A stretch of 64,000 nt of DNA, from positions 177,763 to 241,762 of the forward strand of contig JANWWT010000005.1 in the NCBI GenBank assembly GCA_025055675.1, in the 5' to 3' direction. Within the stretch, counting starts at the first letter, position 1; every line of letters starts with the position of its first letter. Made by a program: the position numbers and the translations under genes. Shown one piece after another: positions 22,080-32,900 of the stretch. The notes below the pieces were generated by a model that worked only from the letters and a program-made list of their open reading frames with translations, was not told the origin of the DNA and did no database searches. Source of the stretch: Pseudanabaenaceae cyanobacterium SKYG29. Lineage in GTDB: Bacteria > Cyanobacteriota > Cyanobacteriia > Pseudanabaenales > Pseudanabaenaceae.

Positions 22080-22350
22080 GACACGGGTTATTTACCTCAC
22101 TAGTCAGCTCAAAAATCGCGCCATAGGTATTCCCCCTCTTGCCCTGATGGTAGAAAGTCAGTCTGTAGTGGGAAAAATGCCCCGATCGTTGCATAGTTGC
22201 TGCGTGGTCGGTGTTGGGCAAGGGAAGTTCCTGATCCAAACCTTGCCTGCGGGCAGAAGCCAGCTGGTAAAGGCCACGTTCTAAGTCTTGGGGGTTAAAT
22301 TGGGGAGGGAAAGAATGAGACATAATGTTACTGGTGGCTGGTTTAGGCAT
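22069..22350 (-). CDS. Small hypothetical protein upstream of menF
   Basis: A 93-residue frame, or 84 from the internal ATG at 22323 (MSHSFPP). It fills the otherwise empty space upstream of menF and overlaps the menF start by 11 bases, as coupled genes do. The stretch NPQDLERGLYQLASARRQG reads as a helix of a real soluble protein, and YRLTFYHQGKRGNTYGAIFEL as beta structure. No recognised family and no clear ribosome-binding site, so existence is uncertain. The opposite-strand frame here overlaps menF and is less convincing. Confidence 0.4.
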   Translation of the reverse strand: MPKPATSNIMSHSFPPQFNPQDLERGLYQLASARRQGLDQELPLPNTDHAATMQRSGHFSHYRLTFYHQGKRGNTYGAIFELTSEVNNPCHES

Positions 22351-22403
22351 GCAGTTTGGAGAGTTGATGTACCTTACAAATTAAGCATAAGCGAGGAAAG
22401 ACA

Positions 22404-23564
22404 GTGATAGCAAATCTTCCCGTCGGCAAAGTTATTAAGGAAGTGCCCCTAGAAAACCTGATGGTGGCACTGCACATCATCACCAAGACCCAAGGTATTT
22501 TGCTGTTGGAGACACCTCACCATCGGTGGCGGTTGATTATTAGTGGCGGCAGTATAGCCCTGGCGGAGGAGGAGGATCAGTTTATCCCTACCTTTTGTCG
22601 TAAACTCCGTGCCCACAAAGTCAAGGTTCCTCAGGGGGAATGGGAGCAACTCAAGCTGACAGGTTTTAGTCTGTGTAACTACGTCAGTGAAGTGTACAAC
22701 AGGGAACCAGAGGCAGTGCGCACTGTTCTGCGGGAAATTCAGTTTGAGAACCTCCTCGCCATCACCCTGGAAAACCGCTTTTCCCTCCTCTGGCAACCCA
22801 GCCCCGCTAGTGTCAATATTACCTTCCCCATCTGGTCTTTGAACTCCCTCTTCGAGACAGTCAAAAATGCGGAACTGCAGTGGAAAGAGTTTACCTACGT
22901 CCGTCACCCCTTTCAAAAGGTGCAATTAATCGATGATGAAACTACCCTTGTCCATGTCCCCCTATTTGCCAAAGTGACTACAGGTCAACACCGTCTCACC
23001 GAAATTGCCGATGAATTTAAGCAGAGTCTGACTCGTACTGCTCTGCGCTTTGACAAACTAGCAGAGAGACGCTTAGTTGCCATATTGCCCCTCACTATCC
23101 GCAGTGGCGAAAGTGACCTGGACAGTGACCGCCGCAGCTATGAACTCGCCCTAAGCCAAGTGCCCCGTATCCATCTGGTGGATGACTCCCCCGTACTCCT
23201 GAAGCAATTTGGTGACCTTCTGACCCACTGGGGCTATCAAGTAGATGTGACGGAAAATGCTACCCTCGCTATTGAGAAAATGCTGTTGCACCCCCCAGAG
23301 TTGATATTTTTGGACATAAACATGCCAGGGTTGAATGGCTTTGAGTTGATTGCCCAGATTCGTCGCCAGCCTTCCCTTGCCACTATCCCGATCGTGTTAG
23401 TTACTGCTGAAAGCAATTTTGCCAACTCCATGCGTGCCAAGTGGGCTAAGTGCCGCTTTTTAGCCAAACCCCGCAGCCAGAACGAGACTACCGAATTCCG
23501 TGCCCAACTCAGACAAATTTTACAAGAACTGGTACCTCTGCCTAGCACTGAAACTCCCCTATAA
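22404..23564 (+). CDS. PatA-type response regulator (PATAN domain + receiver), first copy
   Basis: A 386-residue protein. The N-terminal 240 residues are a DUF4388/PATAN-like domain; from about 255 a CheY-like receiver has the acidic pair in LVDDSP, the phospho-acceptor Asp in LIFLDINMPGLNGFE, and the conserved Lys in FLAKPR. PatA-type regulators act with Pil/Tax chemosensory systems to steer phototaxis and, in Nostoc, heterocyst spacing. The start is GTG with a good site (GAGGAAAG) 5 bases before it. It is the first gene of a nine-gene run in one direction. Confidence 0.9.
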   Translation: MIANLPVGKVIKEVPLENLMVALHIITKTQGILLLETPHHRWRLIISGGSIALAEEEDQFIPTFCRKLRAHKVKVPQGEWEQLKLTGFSLCNYVSEVYNREPEAVRTVLREIQFENLLAITLENRFSLLWQPSPASVNITFPIWSLNSLFETVKNAELQWKEFTYVRHPFQKVQLIDDETTLVHVPLFAKVTTGQHRLTEIADEFKQSLTRTALRFDKLAERRLVAILPLTIRSGESDLDSDRRSYELALSQVPRIHLVDDSPVLLKQFGDLLTHWGYQVDVTENATLAIEKMLLHPPELIFLDINMPGLNGFELIAQIRRQPSLATIPIVLVTAESNFANSMRAKWAKCRFLAKPRSQNETTEFRAQLRQILQELVPLPSTETPL

Positions 23565-23627
23565 TAGTTTATCAGGGGTGCAGGATGTGGTAAAAGAGTT
23601 ACTAAGGAGACCCGATCGAGCAATGTT

Positions 23628-24827
23628 ATGAATACCTCCCTTCCGAGCAACCGTGGGCAGCTGCGACCAGGCGAACCAGTTCGGGACGCTTCTCTCCTCA
23701 TCCTCCTTGCCGCCACAAGAGTTATGGTACGTTCTAGTGGGGTACTACATGTGGAAAGTCCCCACTTTCGCTGGAAACTACTTCTTCAGAGGGGTGGTAT
23801 TGTGTTGATGGAAGAAGAGGAGCAGGCAATTGCCACCTTCAATAGCAAGCTACGCAACCACGGTATTCGCGCCGCTTCCGAACGATTAACAATGGAGCAG
23901 CACCCCACCAAAATGGTGTCCTTGAGTTTAGTGTTGCAACTGTACAAGCGCTGTCCAGAGGAAACCAAGGAGTCAGTACGAGATATTATTATGGATGACC
24001 TCCTGGCTTTGTTTTTAGAGGACAAGTATACATTTATCTGGCAGCCCTATCCCAACATCCCAGCAGATTTGCCCGTGTGGCAGTTTAACACCCTAGAGGC
24101 AGAGGTGAACAAAGAAGTCAAACGGTGGCAGGATTTTGAGCATGTGCGCCACCCTTACCAAAAGGTGCAGCTCCTGGATGCAGGGGGGCTACTGGCACGG
24201 GTAGGCAATGATAACTTCCCTCTTTTTGCGAAAGTGACCACTGGTCAACATCGTATCAGTGAGATTGCTAATCAGTTCAAGCAACCCATTTGGCGCACAG
24301 CAGTCCTCCTAGATAAGCTGGCAACTAACAAAATTGTGGAAATTCTGCCCCTCAAGCGCCTGAGTGGTAGTGCGATCGAGCAGTTAAGGGGAGTGGAAGC
24401 TGCTCCGCCAGAGCCAGAAGCCACGGGACCACGGGTGTTTGTGGTAGATGATTCCCCTGTGTTGTTGCGCCAGTTTCGGGATTTATTGACGAGCTGGGGT
24501 TACCAGGTGCGGCTGACGGAAAATGCCCTAGATGCGACGCAGCAGATGCTAGCTTTCAATCCAGCAGTGGTGTTTTTGGACATAAATATGCCTGGTTTGA
24601 ACGGGTTTGAGCTGATCAAACAAATTCGCCGCCAGCCTAGTCTAGCTAATACACCTCTCGTACTGGTGACAGCAGAAAATAACATGGCGAATAACGTCAG
24701 GGCAAAGTGGGCAAATTGTAAATTTATTGGTAAGCCCCGTTCCCCTGAAGATGCGGAAACCTTCCGTACCCAGCTGCGGGATGTGCTGCGGGAGGTGGCT
24801 CCCCTGCCCACAGATATTTTGATCTAG
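23628..24827 (+). CDS. PatA-type response regulator, second copy
   Basis: A 399-residue paralogue of the preceding protein: same PATAN-like N-terminal region (WKLLLQRGGIVLMEEEEQAI), same KVTTGQHRISEIANQFKQ block, same receiver (VVDDSPVLLRQF, VFLDINMPGLNGFELIKQIRRQPSLAN). The two look like a tandem duplication that has since diverged mostly in the first 200 residues. Both keep the receiver Asp and Lys, so both should be phosphorylated by the CheA downstream. The gap to the first copy is 63 bases, and AAGGAGA lies about 18 bases before the ATG. Confidence 0.9.
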   Translation: MNTSLPSNRGQLRPGEPVRDASLLILLAATRVMVRSSGVLHVESPHFRWKLLLQRGGIVLMEEEEQAIATFNSKLRNHGIRAASERLTMEQHPTKMVSLSLVLQLYKRCPEETKESVRDIIMDDLLALFLEDKYTFIWQPYPNIPADLPVWQFNTLEAEVNKEVKRWQDFEHVRHPYQKVQLLDAGGLLARVGNDNFPLFAKVTTGQHRISEIANQFKQPIWRTAVLLDKLATNKIVEILPLKRLSGSAIEQLRGVEAAPPEPEATGPRVFVVDDSPVLLRQFRDLLTSWGYQVRLTENALDATQQMLAFNPAVVFLDINMPGLNGFELIKQIRRQPSLANTPLVLVTAENNMANNVRAKWANCKFIGKPRSPEDAETFRTQLRDVLREVAPLPTDILI

Positions 24828-24876
24828 GGTAAAAACAGTCTATGCTTTTATGTTGGAGTGGTAGTTAGGAACGAGT

Positions 24877-25239
24877 ATGGGTCACTTCTTAATCATCGAT
24901 GACGGTGCTACAGAACGGCAACTCCTCAGCAAGATGCTCCAGGAAATGGGTCATGAGGTAGACACAGCAGAGACGACAGAGGGGGCACTGCCCAAGATTG
25001 CCAAGGGTAACTATACAGCTGTATTCCTGGACATTGTCATGCCGGATGAAGATGGCTACAAGTTTCTGCGCAACCTGAGGGCTAATGCGGAAACTGCCAA
25101 ACAGTATGTGATTCTCTGTTCCACCAAAAAAACGAAGCTGGAGATTGAGTATGGGATCAAGCGGGGGGCAGATGACTATTTGCCAAAACCCGTGAGTAAG
25201 GAATCCCTGCAGGGGGCGCTGCAGAAGTTGGGGATGTAG
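24877..25239 (+). CDS. CheY-like single-domain response regulator (PilH/TaxY type)
   Basis: A stand-alone 120-residue receiver: acidic pair in IIDDGATER, phospho-acceptor Asp in VFLDIVMPDEDGYKF, Thr in LCSTKKTK, and Lys in YLPKPVSK. It takes phosphate from the CheA of this operon. In cyanobacterial type IV pilus systems the CheY-type protein acts beside the PatA-type regulator to tune motility. Confidence 0.93.
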   Translation: MGHFLIIDDGATERQLLSKMLQEMGHEVDTAETTEGALPKIAKGNYTAVFLDIVMPDEDGYKFLRNLRANAETAKQYVILCSTKKTKLEIEYGIKRGADDYLPKPVSKESLQGALQKLGM

Positions 25240-25242
25240 GTA

Positions 25243-25671
25243 ATGGTCTCCCCCCTCAGAGCCGATCGGTACGTCATGGCGGGGCTAGGGCAGAAAGTTC
25301 TACTTTGTCCTGACTACTATGTTTTGGATGTGCTAGTGCTCGATCGCAGTTATGTCATGCGCTTGCCCTTCTATGCTCCCTGCATAGTGGGGATAACGCA
25401 ACACCAGGGCAAAATTGTACCCCTGCTCTCCCTGCGCCATCTCTATTTACAGGACCAGAATGTACTGTTGCCGGGGCAGTTACCAGTGATCCGTTTGTCC
25501 AAGGCGTTGCCGGAACTATTTGGGGTGGGATTGATTGTCGATCGGATTATGGGTAGCACCTCCCAGCAGCGGCTGCAGGAGACGAAGTACGACTATCTCC
25601 CGCTAGAAGAAATATTAGAGCAACTCAAGGGGAGCCACTGGCTACCCCAGCGCTGGCGGGCGGGAGCCTGA
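25243..25671 (+). CDS. CheW-like adaptor (PilI/TaxW type)
   Basis: A 142-residue CheW domain: it starts with the beta strands VLDVLVLDRSYVMRLPFYAPCIVGITQHQGKIVPLLSLRHL, typical of the fold that links chemoreceptors to CheA. It starts 3 bases after cheY and lies before the two receptors. Residues after 120 are basic and poorly conserved. Confidence 0.88.
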   Translation: MVSPLRADRYVMAGLGQKVLLCPDYYVLDVLVLDRSYVMRLPFYAPCIVGITQHQGKIVPLLSLRHLYLQDQNVLLPGQLPVIRLSKALPELFGVGLIVDRIMGSTSQQRLQETKYDYLPLEEILEQLKGSHWLPQRWRAGA

Positions 25672-25708
25672 CCGATGGATATGTCCTCAACTAGTAACGG
25701 ATGATGCT

Positions 25709-27700
25709 ATGACCACGACACTCACGGAAGCAACCAAGAAGTACAAGCGTGCCATTCCTGCCCCCAGTTTGGCTAAGGTACCTGCCAATCGTTCCCTGGG
25801 GGTAAAAGTATTTGGATATTTACTCATTCCCGCTATTGTTACCGCCGCAGGACTTAGCTTTGTTGTGTTTAACAGTCGGCGGGAGAGCAGTATCAACAAG
25901 CTGATGGGATTGGCGGAACAGGCAGCAGCGCAAGTTGCTTTGGAGGGGGGGGAAGTTTTGCAGAAGGCGGAGACAGTGCGGCAGCTGTACGAAAAGGCTG
26001 TAGAGGCTCAGAGTTTAGATGATGTAACAAGTAGTGTAGCAGACAAGTCTTTACTTGAGAAGTTAAAAAAGATCAGAACAGTCCTACCTGCCAGTAAGGA
26101 TATACCTGCTAGGGTGGCAGTGCTTGACACCAAGAGTGAGAAAAATTTACTCTACGCCTACTCTGACAGTGCCAATCCGCCGCAACTCAGTTTCCAAGAT
26201 ATACCTAAGTTACCCGAAGTCGTCAAAAGATTGCCAAAGGACAGCAGGCAGAGCCTAAGTAGCAGTGGGTCGCAGTGGGCTTATGTCCCCTTGGGGGAGA
26301 CAGGCTGGGCAGTGGTAGCGGAGGTGCCAGAAAGCGCGATCGGGGGTGGCATGGGTCAGACTATCTTCTTCACCTTGGTGGTGTTGGTAGTAGTGGCAGG
26401 CTTGACGGCAGCGGTATTTGTCTTGGATTTGCGTAGCCGTTTGCAGGTGTTGCTGGATGCCTGTAGCAAGTTAGAGAAGGGGGTGACTATACCACTTAGT
26501 ACCAGGGATGAGGATGAACTAGGGCAGTTGCAGTTGGCAGTAGCGCGGGTGTTGCAGTCAATTAGCCTGCGGGAAGAGGAGCTGAAGGAGCAGATAGCTG
26601 ATGCTATTCGCCAGGAAGAGCGGCAAAAACTCAGGGAAGACCAGGAGCGGGAAGCGGAATACCTAGAGACAGAGATTGGCGGTTTGCTGGATGTGGTCTC
26701 CGCCCTAGAGGATGGGGATTTAACAGTGCAAGCGGAGGTGAGCGACCGCGCTACGGGTCTAGTGGCAGATACCCTCAACCGCCTGCGGGAGCAATTGGCA
26801 GAAGTTATTGCCGGGGTGTTGGCAGTGGCACAAAAGGTGGCAGATGGGGCAAACGAACTGCAACAGGTAGCCCGTACGGTATCAGAAAATGTGGAAAACC
26901 AGGCCCAGTCGGTTGTGCAAGGTAGGGCACTGACAGAGCAGGTAGCACAACTAGCGAAGAATTCGGCGGAGATGGTCAGAGAATCTAGCCAAGCCCTAGC
27001 CACTATTCAAGCCACAGTAGAACAGGGACGGGGGGCAATTCAATCTCTGACGGAAGCGATCGGTGTGCTGCAGGAAGGGACAGTCAAAATTATCCAGAGA
27101 ATGAAGACCCTGGGAGAGTTTGTCGGTCTAGCGGAACAATTTGTGCAAGACCAAGGGCAGATTGCTTCTCTAACCCAGGTACTGGCTATTAACGCGACGC
27201 TGGTAGCAGCGCGGGCAGCCGAGCAGAGGGACCCCAAACAGTTTATCGGGGTGGCGCGGGAATTTGAGGCAATTGCTGGTCAGGTCAACACCCTGGCGAC
27301 CCAAACCAACGATGGTTTAGGAGTACTGCAGCAACGGACAGCCCAAATTCAATCGGTGGTATCAGCGATCGATGCGGAGGTGCAGGGATTAGGTCGCTTG
27401 GTAGAGGGCTTTACCAAGGGGGTAGACAAGTCCCAGAAGGCCTTCAATGATGTGCAGGCAGTAACAGTGGAGGTGGTAGCAACAGGGCACAAAGTCAGCC
27501 AGTCCAGTAACGAAATTGTGGCGGCAGCAGAGTCCACAGCCCGCTATATCTCAGAAATTGCTACCCTAGCAGAACAGACGGCGCAACTGACTGCCGATGC
27601 CCGTGTGCAAGCGGAGAGTATGGGGGAACTGGCACAAAAACTCCTAGAGGGAATTCGCTACTTCCGTCTGCCTGTGGGGCTATTGCCGGAGGGTAACTAA
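25709..27700 (+). CDS. Methyl-accepting chemotaxis protein, first receptor (PilJ type)
   Basis: A 663-residue receptor. The first membrane helix (about 30-55, with LLIPAIVTAAGLSFVVF) and a second (about 218-240, IFFTLVVLVVVAGLTAAVFVL) flank a 160-residue external sensor domain. A HAMP domain and then the phrase GDLTVQAEVSDRATGLVADTLNRL precede the long helical signalling domain; the hairpin tip region is VLAINATLVAARAAEQ. No methylation enzymes are in the operon, and the external domain has no motif that names its signal. It follows CheW and is almost certainly cotranscribed. Confidence 0.93.
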   Translation: MTTTLTEATKKYKRAIPAPSLAKVPANRSLGVKVFGYLLIPAIVTAAGLSFVVFNSRRESSINKLMGLAEQAAAQVALEGGEVLQKAETVRQLYEKAVEAQSLDDVTSSVADKSLLEKLKKIRTVLPASKDIPARVAVLDTKSEKNLLYAYSDSANPPQLSFQDIPKLPEVVKRLPKDSRQSLSSSGSQWAYVPLGETGWAVVAEVPESAIGGGMGQTIFFTLVVLVVVAGLTAAVFVLDLRSRLQVLLDACSKLEKGVTIPLSTRDEDELGQLQLAVARVLQSISLREEELKEQIADAIRQEERQKLREDQEREAEYLETEIGGLLDVVSALEDGDLTVQAEVSDRATGLVADTLNRLREQLAEVIAGVLAVAQKVADGANELQQVARTVSENVENQAQSVVQGRALTEQVAQLAKNSAEMVRESSQALATIQATVEQGRGAIQSLTEAIGVLQEGTVKIIQRMKTLGEFVGLAEQFVQDQGQIASLTQVLAINATLVAARAAEQRDPKQFIGVAREFEAIAGQVNTLATQTNDGLGVLQQRTAQIQSVVSAIDAEVQGLGRLVEGFTKGVDKSQKAFNDVQAVTVEVVATGHKVSQSSNEIVAAAESTARYISEIATLAEQTAQLTADARVQAESMGELAQKLLEGIRYFRLPVGLLPEGN

Positions 27701-27701
27701 G

Positions 27702-29909
27702 ATGAAGAATCTGCCGATCATCTACAGACTAGGGATTGCCCTGGGGGGCACGATCGTTTTGTCGGTGATAGGATTTGGCATTACGATCGGTCTAATTAGG
27801 AACAATTTGAAGGAGCAGTTGACCCACCAGGTAATTACGGAGCTGCAGATTTTGGAGCTGACGTTACGGGAGGTAACGGAGCAGAAGGGGGAACTACCGC
27901 AGGAAGGGGAGATAGTAGCTAACTTTACCCCTAAGGGATTAGACCGTCTCAAACTGATTCTCAATGAAATTCGTGACCGCCGCAATCTGGACTATGCCGT
28001 TTTATTGGATGCCCAGGGTCAGGTAGTACAGGCGACAGTGCCTTTGCCGAAGGGAAGCAAATATGACCCCGCAGGAATAGTTAGTCGCACTATCAATCAG
28101 GAAGAGCCCCAAAGTTCCTTTGTAGAAGAGGGAGCCCAAGGGATTACTACTCTGTTGCCTGCAGTAAAAACTCTGACCCCTCGGTTACTAGTCCGCTATG
28201 ATACCAAACCCCTCCAGCGTGATAACCAATTCATTGGTGTAGTGCTGCTTGCCAATCTCATGGATGCAGGGGAAAAGGAACTGGAAGTTGTGGATGGCAC
28301 CAATCGTCGCATTGGCGATGGCATGAGCTTGATCACAGTGGGCAAGGACAATGTAGCAGTAGGCTCCCTCCTGGAGGGGGCACAAAACACCACGATCGTT
28401 GCCAGTCTACCCCCTGGAATAGCGACTCTAGTAGGTCAGAAAGGGGACAGTGGGACAGGGGAAGTGCTACTTAATGGCGTACCCTACACGATTGCCTATG
28501 CTCCCCTCCGTGACTTTCAGGGGGAAGTAGTGGGGCTGCTGGTGCGGGGTAAGCCCCAGACAGCGGTAATTACCCTGATTGACAAAACTGGTGGGGTAGT
28601 TTTTCTGTTAGCAGTTGTTTTGATTTTCGTGGGAGCAGCAATTGCCATTATCTTGGGACGCACCGTTACCGTGCCCTTATACAGGTTGCGCCAGGTTGCC
28701 CAGAAATATATTGATGGAGACTACGCCCAACGATCGGACATAGACAGCCGCGATGAGATTGGGTTACTGGCAAAGGTATTTAACCAAATGGCAGAGAGCA
28801 TTCAACAACGGCAGGCAGACCAAATTGCCGCGCGCTCCCAGATCGAAGCCCAGACAATGGTATTGGAAGAAGAAGTGGGCAAGCTGCTAGAGGTGGTATC
28901 GGAGCTAGAGGCGGGGAATTTGACAGTAGAGGCGGAGGTAAGTGACCAAGCAACGGGGCTGGTGGCAGATACCCTTAACCGTTTGATTGAGCAGCTGTGT
29001 CGCACAGTAGCGGCAGTAGTGCAAACAGCATTACAGGTGAATCGCAGTGCGGAAGCCCTAGAAGAGCTGGCAGTGACGGTAGCACAGAACGCCCAAGACC
29101 AGCTGCATCTGGTGGAACGGGCAAGTCAGGGGATGATCAACGTCAATGAACTGGCCCAGGGGGCATCCCACCAGGCTCTGACTACGGAAAGTGCGCTAGC
29201 CTCAGCCAAGGCAGCGGTGGCGCAGGGGCAAGCCCAGGTAGTGGAACTAAACGCCTCTATTCAGACCCTGCAGACAGGTACGGAGGAAATGGTAAAGAGG
29301 ATTAAATCTTTAGGTGAATTTGTGGACCTGGCAAAACAATTCGTGCAGGATCAAAAACGGTTGGCTTCTTTGACCCAAGTATTGGCGATGAATGCTTCTA
29401 TGGTGGCGGCGCGAGCAGTGGAACAGCGGGAACCTGACCAATTTGCTAGTGTGGCACGGGAATTTGAAGCGATCGCGGGGCAAGTGAATAAACTGGCGAG
29501 CCAAACCAGCCAAGGTCTTGCCCTATTGCAACAACGCACGGGGTTTATTGAAATCGTGGTGTCGGGGATCAATAAGGATGTGAGTGACGTAAGCAGTCTG
29601 GTGTCTGCCTTTACTGCCAGTGTGGAGGAGACCAACCAAGCTTTTGTCAATATTAAGACGGTGACGGAGGAGCTGGCAAAACTAGGGGAGGCGGTGACAG
29701 AATCAAGCCAAGCCATTGCCCAAGCCATTGCCGTCAGCTTTGAGTCGATAAAAGAAATTGAAGCCGCTGCCCAGCGTTCGGCAGAACAATCGGACGTTAC
29801 CAGAGCCCAAGCTAGCCAGATGCGGGAAATTGCCCAAAAACTCCTAGAGAGTATGCGGTTTTTCCGCCTGCCCCCCGACAAGCAACCTTTACTGACAGCC
29901 CAAACCTAG
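27702..29909 (+). CDS. Methyl-accepting chemotaxis protein, second receptor
   Basis: A 735-residue receptor starting one base after the first receptor ends. Transmembrane helices at about 7-32 and 297-320 bracket a 260-residue external domain, which looks like a double Cache domain (VLLDAQGQVVQATV, later GTGEVLLNGVPYTIAYAPLRDFQGEVVGLLV). HAMP and signalling domains follow; the cytoplasmic half is closely similar to the first receptor, including GNLTVEAEVSDQATGLVADTLNRL and VLAMNASMVAARAVEQ. The sensor halves differ, so the pair may read different signals through one CheA. Confidence 0.93.
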   Translation: MKNLPIIYRLGIALGGTIVLSVIGFGITIGLIRNNLKEQLTHQVITELQILELTLREVTEQKGELPQEGEIVANFTPKGLDRLKLILNEIRDRRNLDYAVLLDAQGQVVQATVPLPKGSKYDPAGIVSRTINQEEPQSSFVEEGAQGITTLLPAVKTLTPRLLVRYDTKPLQRDNQFIGVVLLANLMDAGEKELEVVDGTNRRIGDGMSLITVGKDNVAVGSLLEGAQNTTIVASLPPGIATLVGQKGDSGTGEVLLNGVPYTIAYAPLRDFQGEVVGLLVRGKPQTAVITLIDKTGGVVFLLAVVLIFVGAAIAIILGRTVTVPLYRLRQVAQKYIDGDYAQRSDIDSRDEIGLLAKVFNQMAESIQQRQADQIAARSQIEAQTMVLEEEVGKLLEVVSELEAGNLTVEAEVSDQATGLVADTLNRLIEQLCRTVAAVVQTALQVNRSAEALEELAVTVAQNAQDQLHLVERASQGMINVNELAQGASHQALTTESALASAKAAVAQGQAQVVELNASIQTLQTGTEEMVKRIKSLGEFVDLAKQFVQDQKRLASLTQVLAMNASMVAARAVEQREPDQFASVAREFEAIAGQVNKLASQTSQGLALLQQRTGFIEIVVSGINKDVSDVSSLVSAFTASVEETNQAFVNIKTVTEELAKLGEAVTESSQAIAQAIAVSFESIKEIEAAAQRSAEQSDVTRAQASQMREIAQKLLESMRFFRLPPDKQPLLTAQT

Positions 29910-29912
29910 CCT

Positions 29913-32900
29913 ATGTTTACCATCGACCCTGAACTGTGGACATTGTTTGTAGAGGACAACGCCAAGTGTCTGCGCAGCTATAGCCGAACGGCGGAGAACA
30001 TCGATCGTGCCAACTGGAGGGAGTCCATCCAACAGCTCTACCGCGATGCCCACACCATCAAAGGGGGCGCCGCCACGATCGGGGCAGAGGAAATCCTGAC
30101 GACGGCAAAAGCGATCGAGAATGTACTAGCAGAACTGCGGTATTTACAGGAAGCTCCCCCCAACCTAGAGACAGAGTTAAAGGGAGTTTTGATCGAGCTG
30201 GGGGAAATTCTACGGCAGACGGTAGAAAATCAACATCCCGATCCATTTGCCCAGGAGCGCATTCAATCTCTCCATGAATTTGTCCAGGAGAGATGTCTAG
30301 GGGACTGGGATGAGGAGAGACAGCTACACCAAGAATTTGCCGACCAGGGCTTTGATTTGATGGTGCTGGATTTACAGATGGCAATTGAGGATTTGCCCCA
30401 GGAGATTCCCGAATCGATCGTGGAATTAGCCTTGACAACAATGGAACAGCTCTTGGATGTGGGGGATGAGATCAAGCTGGGGGATGGGTGGCGGCTACTA
30501 ATTCAGCGGGGGATGGAACTAGCTATATCTCGCAGCCGTGACCTGTGGCTAGAGGAATTTCCCAGACTCCTTGCCCAGATGAAAACCTCTGCCAGGGGCG
30601 GTGGTAAAACAATGCCCCAGGAGAAAGAGTTTAGTATAGTCACACCTGCATCAACTGGGCTTGGTGATTTATCTACAGCAGAGGGAGAGGGGGTGACAAT
30701 CCTACCTGTAGAAGAGGATGACTTGCCGACAGGCTTTAGCGACCTCTTTGCCCTCCCAGAAGAAGAACAGGAGATAACAATCCTGCCTGTAGAAGAAGAT
30801 GACCTGCCGACGGGTTTTGGCAACCTCTTTGCAGTGGAAGAAGAGGGGGAAGAAGAACAAAAACAGTTGGAGAGTTTGTTTGCGGCGGCAGTACCGATCG
30901 AAACAGTAGAGGAGCAAGAAATTCCTGCGGAGATCGAGGGACTGTTTACTGAAGAAGTGGGAGAAATTCCAGTAGACCTAGCCAGCAGTTTAGAAGAGGT
31001 AAGTCCCACTGTTGTGGCAGAAGCAGCACCAGCAACTACGGGGCAGGAGACGGTCATTTTTACCCCCCCAGTAGAACCAGACAGCCCCGTTGACCCCGAA
31101 CTGCGGGCACTGTTTGACATGGATACGCAAAAGTATCTGCAGGTTTACTTTTCCACGGTGGAGCAACTTAACCCAGAAACCTGGAAGAAAGACATTCAGC
31201 AAATTTACCGCGCTATTCACACAATCAAGGGGGGAGCAGCAACAGTGGGGGCAAATCCCATCTTACAGGTAGCCAAAGTCCTGGAAGATTGGCTGTCCGA
31301 CCTGCGCAGTATGGAAGACCCCCCCACGATCGATGACAACCTACGCGATTCTCTACTGGAATGCGGCGAGCTACTGATTGCCACCCTCAGCATGGGGAGT
31401 CGGGAACAGCCCACCGCCTCTGTGGAGCAGATTAGCCGTCTTCATGCCAATTTCAAACAGCAGTATGCCGAACAACTCAGCGAAGAAGTCCTGATGCAAA
31501 AGGAATTCGCCGAGCAGGGCTTTGATCTGATGGTATTGGACTTGGAGATGTGTGTCGAGGGGCTGCGTCCCAACCAAACGATCGATGCCGAGATGATCAG
31601 TGCCAACCAAGGCGTTTTGCAGCAGTTAGCGGACATAGGCAGGGAATTAAAGCTGAGCGGCGACTGGGACAGGCTGATTGAGGAAGGCATGGGAATTCTG
31701 GGGCGGGGTCACGTAGCGGAATGGCTAGAGCAAATTCCCTCCCTCCTAAAATCCCTTAAGACAGCAGCGAAGCACGGCGGTAAATTGCCCCAGGCAGCCA
31801 CTCCACCGCGACTCAAACCTGACCTACCACCCATTAGTACGGTTACAACCGTTGACCCCGAACTGAAGGCACTGTTTGATGTTGACACCCAGAAATACCT
31901 GCAAGAGTACTTTGCCACTGTAGAGGCGATCAGTCCTGACACCTGGAAGACAGACATCCAGAAACTCTATCGCGCCATCCATACCATCAAAGGGGGAGCG
32001 GCAACGGTGGGGGCAAATCCCATTTTACAGGTGGCGAAAGTCCTGGAGGATTGGCTATCAGACCTGCGCAATCTGGATGAAGCTCCGCCTTTGGAGAACT
32101 TACGATCGGGCTTGCTGGAGTCGGGGGAACTCCTAATTGGCACCCTGCAGATGGACTACAGCACTGTACCGCTGGCGGCAGTGGAACGGATATTTGACCT
32201 ACACCAGACATTCAAGGAGTCCTACAAAGAGGAACTAGATGAGACTGTCCTCCTGCATCGGGAATTTGCTGACCAGGGCTTTGACTTGATGGTGCTGGAT
32301 TTGGAAATGCTGATTGAGCAGCTTACGCCTGAAACTGCTATTACTCCTGAGATGCAGACCACGGCAACCCAGTGCCTAGAACAACTGGCAGAAGTTGGTA
32401 CAGAAATTGGCTTAGCAGAGGGCTGGACAAAGTTACTCCTAGAGGGCAAGGGCATCATCGCCAACGCCAGTGCTAAAGCCTGGCAGGAGCAGTTCCCCCC
32501 CTACCTCAAATCCCTCAAAGAATGTGCCCGTCGCAGTGGCAAGTTGCCAGAGCCGCCTAAACCCGTTGAAGCTCCACCGCCAACAGAACAGCCCAAACCC
32601 CCAGAACCAGCAGTAGCTGATATTCAAATCCCCGTACCCTTGGAAAGACTCGATCGTTCTGCCCAGTATTTGGTGGAGACGCTGATGGCAACCCGTGCCA
32701 CCCAGGGCTTTTACCAGATTGTGCAGAAGAACTTGATACCGATCGTGACTCTTGCCCAGGAAAGTGCCCAGTACATTTCGCGGTTGCGGGAAGTACAAGA
32801 TGACTTTGCCGTGTTGGACAGTGACGGTATTAGGGGAGAAGGGGGAGTCAAACTAGAGCGGTATCGTCAGGGCTATACTGCCATCAACCGGCTGTTGGAG

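Noticed and set aside
22021..22284. Plus-strand 87-codon frame overlapping the menF start
   Set aside because: It runs antisense over menF, has no recognisable features and a Cys-rich, unlikely composition.
26356..27003. A 215-codon open frame on the minus strand opposite the first chemoreceptor, and similar ones at 29351-29881 and 30503-31120
   Set aside because: They are mirror frames of strongly biased helical or acidic coding sequence; the proteins are Ser/Thr-rich without any domain, and the plus-strand genes are certain.
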